From: Nonomuraea muscovyensis | Lineage (GTDB): Bacteria > Actinomycetota > Actinomycetes > Streptosporangiales > Streptosporangiaceae | Reading direction: 5' to 3' | Length of the DNA stretch: 64,000 nt | Assembly: GCF_014207745.1 (NCBI RefSeq) | Contig: NZ_JACHJB010000002.1 | Coordinates: 124,001-188,000, forward strand | Shown here: piece by piece, positions 59,405-64,000 of the stretch | Position numbering within the stretch: position 1 is the first letter of the stretch | Layout of the letters: each line of letters begins with the position of its first letter | The notes under the pieces: generated by a model | Seen by the model: the letters and a program-made list of their open reading frames with translations, nothing else | Database searches by the model: none | Told to the model about the DNA's origin: nothing | Position numbers and translations under genes: made by a program

Positions 59405-61035
59405 CGACGGCACAGGGCAGCACGACGGCACGGAGCAGGGCGACGGCGCGGTCCATCGCCACCGACGGGGCGGTCAACCGGCTCAGGTTCCTGGCGCTGA
59501 CCAGCGGCAGGCCGTTCTGGGACCTCCTACAGACCATCCCGTCCGTCCGGCGTCACCTCAACGCCTCGCTGATCGATCACGCGATCCGCGAGATGCCCCC
59601 GCGGCCGGAGCCGCTGAGCACGATGGCCGACTACACGTCGTGGGCCTCGCTGACCGACCGCACCTACAGCGGCAGGCACCTGCCCCCGCTCACCGTGGCC
59701 GAGGACGGCCGGCCCACCCCGGAGCGGGCCGCCGCCCTGTTCACCCGCGGCGAGACCATGATCCCCTGTCCGCGCTCGACGGTGCTGTTCGCCTACTTCG
59801 CCCAGTGGTTCACGGACGGGTTCCTGCGCGGCGACACCAACGTCCCACGTGACCCCCGCAAGAACACCTCCAACCACCACATCGACCTCAACCAGGTCTA
59901 CGGCCTCGACGAGACGGCGACGGCCGCGCTGCGCACGTTCGACGGCGGGCTGCTCAAGAGCCAGGTCATCAACGGCGGGGAGTTCCCGCCCCACCTGTGC
60001 GAGAACGGCAAGATCAAACCGGAGTTCGCCCCGCTGAGCGTCATCCGCTTCGACGAGCTCACCGACGCGCAGCGCGACACCCTGTTCGCGACCGGGAGCG
60101 ACCGGGGCAACATCCAGGTCGGCTTCACCATGCTCACGGTGCTGTTCCTGCGCGAACACAACAGGGTGGCCCGACTGCTCGCCGAGCACCACCCCCGCTG
60201 GGACGACGAGCGCCTGTTCCAGACGGCGCGCAACATCCTCATCGTGCTGCTGATCAAGCTGGTGGTCGAGGAGTACATCAACCACATCACGCCCTACCAC
60301 TTCCGCTTCACCCTGGATCCGCGGCTGCCGGCGTTGCTGGCCCGCGCGACCTGGCACCGCGAGAACTGGGCCTCGGTCGAGTTCAACCTCGTCTACCGCT
60401 GGCACAGCCTGATCCCCTCCCGGCTGTCGGTGGGCGGTCACGACCTGCCGATGGCGCAGACCCTGGTCGGCGGCGCGCTGATCCCCGAGCCCGGCCTCGG
60501 CCGGCTCTTCGAGGACGCCTCCCGCCAGCGCGCCGGGCGCATCGGCCTGTTCAACACCGACCCCCTGCTGAGGGAGGTCGACGCGGCCAGCATCGCCGAC
60601 TCGCGTGTCCTCGGCCTGGCGCCCTACAACAGCTACCGGGAGCACTGCCGCTTCCCCCGGGTGCGGCGCTTCGAGCAGGTCTCCGGCGACCCGCGGGTCG
60701 CCGGCGCGCTACGGGAGCTCTACCGCGGCGTCGACGACCTCGACCTGTACGTCGGCCTGTTCGCCGAGGAAGCCGGCTCTCCCGATGCCATCCTGCCGCC
60801 GCTCCTCACGAAGATCATCGCCATCGACGCGTTCTCCCAGGCGCTGACCAACCCCCTGCTGGCCCCGAGGATCTTCAACGCCGCGACCTTCTCCCGGGAG
60901 GGCATGCGGATCATCGCGACGACGAGGACCCTGTCGGACGTGCTGCACCGCAACGTCCCGGAGGATCCGCGCCCCCGCTTCGTCAGCATGACCCGGGAGA
61001 GGCCCGGGGGAGCGACCCGGCGGGCGCGGCGGTGA
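59401..61035 (+). CDS. Cyclooxygenase/linoleate-dioxygenase-like haem protein (animal haem peroxidase family)
   Basis: A 544-residue haem dioxygenase. FNLVYRWHSLIPS contains the catalytic tyrosine (Tyr332, as Tyr385 in COX) and proximal haem His335 (as His388), with the Arg between them as in fungal linoleate diol synthases. FAYFAQWFTDGFLR corresponds to COX FAFFAQHFTHQF: Gln135 is kept, but the distal His is Asp139, which should lower classical peroxidase activity. NHHIDLNQVYG matches the COX calcium/haem region. Expected reaction: addition of O2 to a polyunsaturated or monounsaturated fatty acid. It overlaps the P450 gene by 4 nt (GTGA) and the hydrolase gene by 4 nt. There is no signal peptide. 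Confidence 0.9.
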   Translation: MTTAQGSTTARSRATARSIATDGAVNRLRFLALTSGRPFWDLLQTIPSVRRHLNASLIDHAIREMPPRPEPLSTMADYTSWASLTDRTYSGRHLPPLTVAEDGRPTPERAAALFTRGETMIPCPRSTVLFAYFAQWFTDGFLRGDTNVPRDPRKNTSNHHIDLNQVYGLDETATAALRTFDGGLLKSQVINGGEFPPHLCENGKIKPEFAPLSVIRFDELTDAQRDTLFATGSDRGNIQVGFTMLTVLFLREHNRVARLLAEHHPRWDDERLFQTARNILIVLLIKLVVEEYINHITPYHFRFTLDPRLPALLARATWHRENWASVEFNLVYRWHSLIPSRLSVGGHDLPMAQTLVGGALIPEPGLGRLFEDASRQRAGRIGLFNTDPLLREVDAASIADSRVLGLAPYNSYREHCRFPRVRRFEQVSGDPRVAGALRELYRGVDDLDLYVGLFAEEAGSPDAILPPLLTKIIAIDAFSQALTNPLLAPRIFNAATFSREGMRIIATTRTLSDVLHRNVPEDPRPRFVSMTRERPGGATRRARR

Positions 61036-63266
61036 GCGGTCGGGGAGACGGCCCGGTGAGCGGGGCGGCCGGCGCGTCGGCGAACGGCCGGGGGCACGGC
61101 TCGGTGGGGGAGCCGGTGAGCGGTGGGGCCGGAACGACCGCCGGGCGGCTGCGTGCCGCGGCCCGCGAGCTGGTCGACATCGGGATCGTCATCAGGCAGG
61201 CGGGATCCCACACCACGGCCGCACTCACCGACGGCGCCCTCCTCGGCGCCCTGCCGTACGCCCCTTCGGCGGGCTGCCGGGCCCTCCACGCGCTCCTGCG
61301 CGCGGTCACCGACGGCAGGGGTCTCGGATACGCCCCCGCCGGCGGCCGGCTGGGCACCGCGGCGGCCGGGCTGGGCGCCCTGGCGGGCCAGGAGAGCCTG
61401 GCCGTCCGCGTGCTGGCCACCTCGCTGCGGCTGCGGATCGCCGCCGTCGCCGTCGACCATCCCGAGCTGACCCGAGATCCCCTGATCGTCCGGCTCGTCG
61501 AGGCGGCCGCCGCCGACCGTGATCTGGAAGCCGTCCGCGCGCTGCGCGCCCTGGTCAAGGACCGCGGCGCGGTGCGCGCGCTCAGCGAGCTCGCCCCGGT
61601 GTTCGGCGAGGTCCTCGCCCTGCGCGCGCTCCTGGACGAGAACCCGCTGAACGACGACACCGCCTGGCTGATCGCGACGGGCAGGGGCTTCGCCACCGCC
61701 GACCCGCTCACCGGTATGAGCAACCGGGCCGTCGCCGCCCTCGACACCGGCCCGGGCGGCGCGCGCCGGACCGGCCTGACCGCCGCCGAATCCGCGCGGC
61801 TGAGCCCCGAGGGGTCGCTGCTCGGCTTCCTGCGCAACATCAGCGTGGTCGGCACGACGGGCCGGATGCTCATCCAGAGCGTCCGGGGCCCCGACGGGGT
61901 CGTCCGCCACGTCGTCCAGGCGCCCGGCATGCGCGCGGGCCGGCCCGACCACGACTCGCCCCAGGACCTGCTCGGCGCCTTCAGCAGCGCCGTGCTGGAC
62001 AGCAGCCCCTACAGCCGCGCGCTGGCCGGGGCCGTCCACGACTACGGCCTGCCCCCGGGCGCCGAGGTGGCCCTCATCGGCCACAGCGCCGGCGGCGCGG
62101 CCGTCATGAACCTCGCCCAGGACTCCGGCTTCTGCGCCCGCCACACCGTCACCCATGTCGTCGCCGTCGGCTCACCCATCGACTTCAAACGACCCGCCGA
62201 CCCGCGCACCTGGGTCGCCAGCGTCACCAACCAGCACGACATCGTCCCCACCCTCGACGGGCAGGGCGCGGGCAGTTGCTTCGACCTGCATCCCCACTGG
62301 TACGTGGTCGACTACTTCGACTCCAGGCACCTGTTCCCGCTCTGCCACAGCATCGACCACTACATCGCCAACATCGCCGAGGACCTGCCACGGGCCCGCG
62401 ACCAGATCGACGAGCGGCTCGCGCCGTACCGGGGACCGGTCGTGCGCTCGCAGGCGTACCAGCTGTTCGACCGCGCTCCACATCCTGACGGCTTCCCGTT
62501 CCTCACCGTGCCCACCCACGCCGTGGACGGGCCGGGCGGGCCGGTCGAACTGCCGATCAGGTGCCATGAGGGCGGCGCCCTCACGGCCTGGTTCGCCGCG
62601 GATCCGGTGGCGGCGGCACGCGTGCTGGCGGGGACCGGCCTCGGCCCCGCCGTGCGGGTGGCCGGGCGCGCCCTCGTCGCCCTGCACGCCGCCTGGAACC
62701 GGCGCACCAGCGTGGGCGGCTACCGGGAGATCCACCTCGGGATCGTCGTACCCGATCCGTGGCGGCCCCGGTCGCCGGGCGTCTGGGCCGACCTGCTGCG
62801 CGGGGCCGACCGGCGGCGCTCCGGCGGCTTCCTGGCCGGTTCGGTGGTCGACGCCGCCGGCGTCCATGCCGTGTCGCCGCGGCTGTGGGGTGACGAGCCG
62901 TACCTGGCGCCCCTCGCGTTCGAGCTCACCGACAGGTCCGTACGCATCGCCGCCGGGGCTCCCGGCGACCGGCTGCTCACCCTGCGGGGGTTCCTCGGTC
63001 CCGGCCTGCCCGCGAGCGACCGCGACCTGGTCGGCTACGCGCGGGGAGCGGGCGAGGGGACGCTGCGCTCCTGCGTACGGACACGGGGGCGGGGCCGCCT
63101 GCATCCCGCGCCCCGGGCACGGCTGACCGTCGCGTCACGGTCGGCTCACCCTCTGGCCCACCGGCTCCGCGAGCTGGGCCTCGACGGCGCCCGCCCATTG
63201 CTGTGCCTTTCGGTCCCCGCCCGCCAGACCCGCCAGGACGCCGCCGTGCCCCTGCCGATCCCCTGA
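61032..63266 (+). CDS. Lipase-like alpha/beta hydrolase with large C-terminal extension
   Basis: A 744-residue protein. Residues about 35-330 are alpha-helical and unassigned (RAAARELVDIGIVIRQAGSHTT ... VRALRALVKDRG). The nucleophile elbow is ALIGHSAGGAAVMN (Ser352), followed by VVAVGSPIDFKRPADPRTWVASVTNQHDIVPTLDG (Asp) and HSIDHYIANI (His), a class-3-lipase-like order. The last 190 residues (VGGYREIHLGIVVPDPW ... PLAFELTDRSVRIAAG) resemble an acetoacetate-decarboxylase-like beta barrel. Role in the operon: release of fatty acids from lipids, or handling of the oxidised product. Start GTG 61032 overlaps the dioxygenase stop; a further GTG at 61056 is possible. Confidence 0.82.
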   Translation: MSGRGDGPVSGAAGASANGRGHGSVGEPVSGGAGTTAGRLRAAARELVDIGIVIRQAGSHTTAALTDGALLGALPYAPSAGCRALHALLRAVTDGRGLGYAPAGGRLGTAAAGLGALAGQESLAVRVLATSLRLRIAAVAVDHPELTRDPLIVRLVEAAAADRDLEAVRALRALVKDRGAVRALSELAPVFGEVLALRALLDENPLNDDTAWLIATGRGFATADPLTGMSNRAVAALDTGPGGARRTGLTAAESARLSPEGSLLGFLRNISVVGTTGRMLIQSVRGPDGVVRHVVQAPGMRAGRPDHDSPQDLLGAFSSAVLDSSPYSRALAGAVHDYGLPPGAEVALIGHSAGGAAVMNLAQDSGFCARHTVTHVVAVGSPIDFKRPADPRTWVASVTNQHDIVPTLDGQGAGSCFDLHPHWYVVDYFDSRHLFPLCHSIDHYIANIAEDLPRARDQIDERLAPYRGPVVRSQAYQLFDRAPHPDGFPFLTVPTHAVDGPGGPVELPIRCHEGGALTAWFAADPVAAARVLAGTGLGPAVRVAGRALVALHAAWNRRTSVGGYREIHLGIVVPDPWRPRSPGVWADLLRGADRRRSGGFLAGSVVDAAGVHAVSPRLWGDEPYLAPLAFELTDRSVRIAAGAPGDRLLTLRGFLGPGLPASDRDLVGYARGAGEGTLRSCVRTRGRGRLHPAPRARLTVASRSAHPLAHRLRELGLDGARPLLCLSVPARQTRQDAAVPLPIP

Positions 63267-63297
63267 CCCGCCGACCCATCCCTAGCCCGGAGAGCCG

Positions 63298-63540
63298 ATG
63301 CCACCCGACCCCGCGGTGATCGCCGCCCACGCCGTGGTCCTGCAGTCCGATGCCCGTGCGCTCGCCGACTGCGCCGAACGCCTCCAGGCGATCGGAGCGA
63401 GCCTGGAGAGCGGCGGTGAGGCGCCGCACTGGCTGCGCGAGGCGGTGAACGCCCACCTCGCCGCCTGCGCGACCGCCGCCGCCGACCTCACCACGGCCGC
63501 GGCCCGGTTACGCCGCTATGCCGCCCACGCCCGCCCCTGA
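63298..63540 (+). CDS. Small helical-hairpin protein, EspC/ESX-like in shape
   Basis: An 80-residue protein of two long helices (residues 5-36, AVIAAHAVVLQSDARALADCAERLQAIGAS; residues 44-76, LREAVNAHLAACATAAADLTTAAARLRRYA) joined by a turn with SGGEAPHW. This size and shape fit the EspC/WXG100-like proteins exported by type VII systems or acting as their relatives, but no YxxxD/E export signal is visible and no secretion gene is near. It follows the hydrolase gene by 31 bp with CCGGAG before the ATG and is probably the last cistron of the oxylipin operon. Confidence 0.6.
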   Translation: MPPDPAVIAAHAVVLQSDARALADCAERLQAIGASLESGGEAPHWLREAVNAHLAACATAAADLTTAAARLRRYAAHARP

Positions 63541-63586
63541 CCTGGACGCGGGCCCACTCTGAGTCACCTCGGTAAGGAAGGAAACC

Positions 63587-63856
63587 ATGTTCCACAAGCG
63601 GATTCTTGCCGCGACCGCCGCCCTGGCCACGAGCGCGGCCTTCGTGGTCGCGACCGCCGGGCCAGCCGGCGCCTACAACTTCCCCTTCAACGGCCGGTGC
63701 GGGGATCCGTGGTACTTCGACGCCCCCTCCCACACGATGGCCACCTTCTCCCACATCGACAACGGCACCTACTGGTACAAGATCACCTGGGGTGGTCAGC
63801 CGCCCGTGCCCGGTGACCCGTTGCACCACCACAACTGGTCCGGCTGCCGGAAGTAG
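63587..63856 (+). CDS. Small secreted protein, hypothetical
   Basis: An 89-residue precursor. The signal peptide covers residues 1-29 (MFHKRILAATAALATSAAFVVATAGPAGA, cut before YNF). The mature part is about 60 residues, rich in aromatic residues and histidine (PWYFDAPSHTMATFSHIDNGTYWYKITWGG; LHHHNWSGCRK), with two cysteines (GRCGDPW and SGCRK) likely joined. It may bind a surface or a metal, but nothing in it identifies a function. GGTAAGGAAGG precedes the ATG. It is 46 bp after the helical protein gene and followed by a terminator. Confidence 0.75.
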   Translation: MFHKRILAATAALATSAAFVVATAGPAGAYNFPFNGRCGDPWYFDAPSHTMATFSHIDNGTYWYKITWGGQPPVPGDPLHHHNWSGCRK

Positions 63857-63863
63857 CACCGGT

Positions 63864-63896
63864 GGGGGCGGTCGGCCGCCGCGGTCGGCCGCCCCC
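63864..63896 (+). terminator. Hairpin terminator after the secreted-protein gene
   Basis: GGGGGCGG (63864-63871) pairs with CCGCCCCC (63889-63896); inside, GTCGGCCG repeats allow further pairing. Followed by TTACCGG. It lies 7 bp after the stop and closes the oxylipin gene region. Confidence 0.6.
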
Positions 63897-63958
63897 TTAC
63901 CGGCGCTCAGGCCGCCTCGTGGACGGCGCGGGCCGCGTCGAGCCCCGACTCCAGCTGA

Positions 63959-64000
63959 TCAGAGCCGCAATCCGCGCAGCACCTGCATGGCCTCCCGCTC
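63959..64000 (-). CDS. C-terminal end of a gene continuing beyond the window
   Basis: On the minus strand a frame enters from the right edge and ends EREAMQVLRGLRL followed by TGA (63961-63959). Another open minus frame ends at 63907 (SGLDAARAVHEAA), so which one is real cannot be decided. Too short to identify. Confidence 0.3.
   Translation of the reverse strand, partial: EREAMQVLRGLRL

Noticed and set aside
59997..61031. Upstream extension of the lipase-like frame to 59997
   Set aside because: It is the shadow of the dioxygenase gene, which has clear catalytic motifs; the real start is GTG 61032 overlapping the dioxygenase stop.

Overview
The window is very GC-rich, tightly packed bacterial DNA. 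It has many GTG starts, GTGA/ATGA stop-start overlaps, about seven TetR-family regulators, a type 2 argininosuccinate synthase with a Streptomyces-like ARG box, and leaderless-looking promoters. This points to a large-genome filamentous actinomycete, probably of the Streptosporangiaceae type (inference only; there is no rRNA or other marker gene here). It reads as accessory chromosome: small metabolic units, each with its own regulator, interspersed with decaying genes and mobile-element scars.

Layout. 1-6 kb: 3' part of a sugar-type ABC ATPase, TetR, an epoxide-hydrolase-like protein, a TauE/SafE exporter, a WYL regulator, and a complete IS5-type insertion sequence (4951-6057) whose transposase needs a -1 frameshift. 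6-14 kb: small proteins, a frameshifted ArsR pseudogene, MerR with an aldo/keto reductase, an alpha/beta hydrolase, an ArsR-SRPBCC fusion coupled to a RibD-type reductase, a bile-acid-symporter-like carrier, a flavin-type oxidase and an SDR. 14-19 kb: TetR and a three-subunit molybdenum hydroxylase operon (2Fe-2S, FAD and Moco subunits). 19-30 kb: an SDR-DUF2867 fusion, TetR genes with visible palindromic operators, a methyltransferase, a nucleotidyltransferase, several broken genes (DUF4267, CHRD, FAD monooxygenase), the right end of a TnpB-type element, and an NhaA-thioredoxin fusion. 31-38 kb: an Lrp regulator facing a dipeptide/oligopeptide ABC operon that ends in an M24 peptidase homologue lacking metal ligands. 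37.9-38.1 kb: two related, tandem, highly structured RNA-like elements, one a tRNA-like cloverleaf whose 'acceptor' arm is closed by a tetraloop. 38-55 kb: a large TerD-like protein, an aldehyde:ferredoxin oxidoreductase, an amidohydrolase, argG, a kinase-like protein, internally deleted TetR and MerB-like genes, an acyltransferase, RraA and a secreted subtilase. 55-64 kb: another TnpB right-end scar, a diacylglycerol-kinase-like protein and an apparent oxylipin gene cluster.

The most interesting unit is the last one. A membrane acyl-CoA desaturase is divergent from an overlapping operon made of (i) a cytochrome P450 without the usual I-helix acid-threonine pair, (ii) a cyclooxygenase/linoleate-dioxygenase-like haem protein that keeps the catalytic tyrosine and proximal histidine, and (iii) a lipase-like hydrolase. 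In fungal Ppo/linoleate diol synthases the first two activities are fused in one protein. Here they are neighbouring, translationally coupled genes. I infer a bacterial oxylipin pathway: desaturate, release the fatty acid, dioxygenate, then isomerise the hydroperoxide.

Regulation can be read in several places: inverted repeats beside TetR genes, a MerR-type promoter with a 19-bp spacer, an ARG box over the argG -35, and strong hairpin terminators between convergent genes. At least six genes show decay by frameshift, truncation or in-frame internal deletion.
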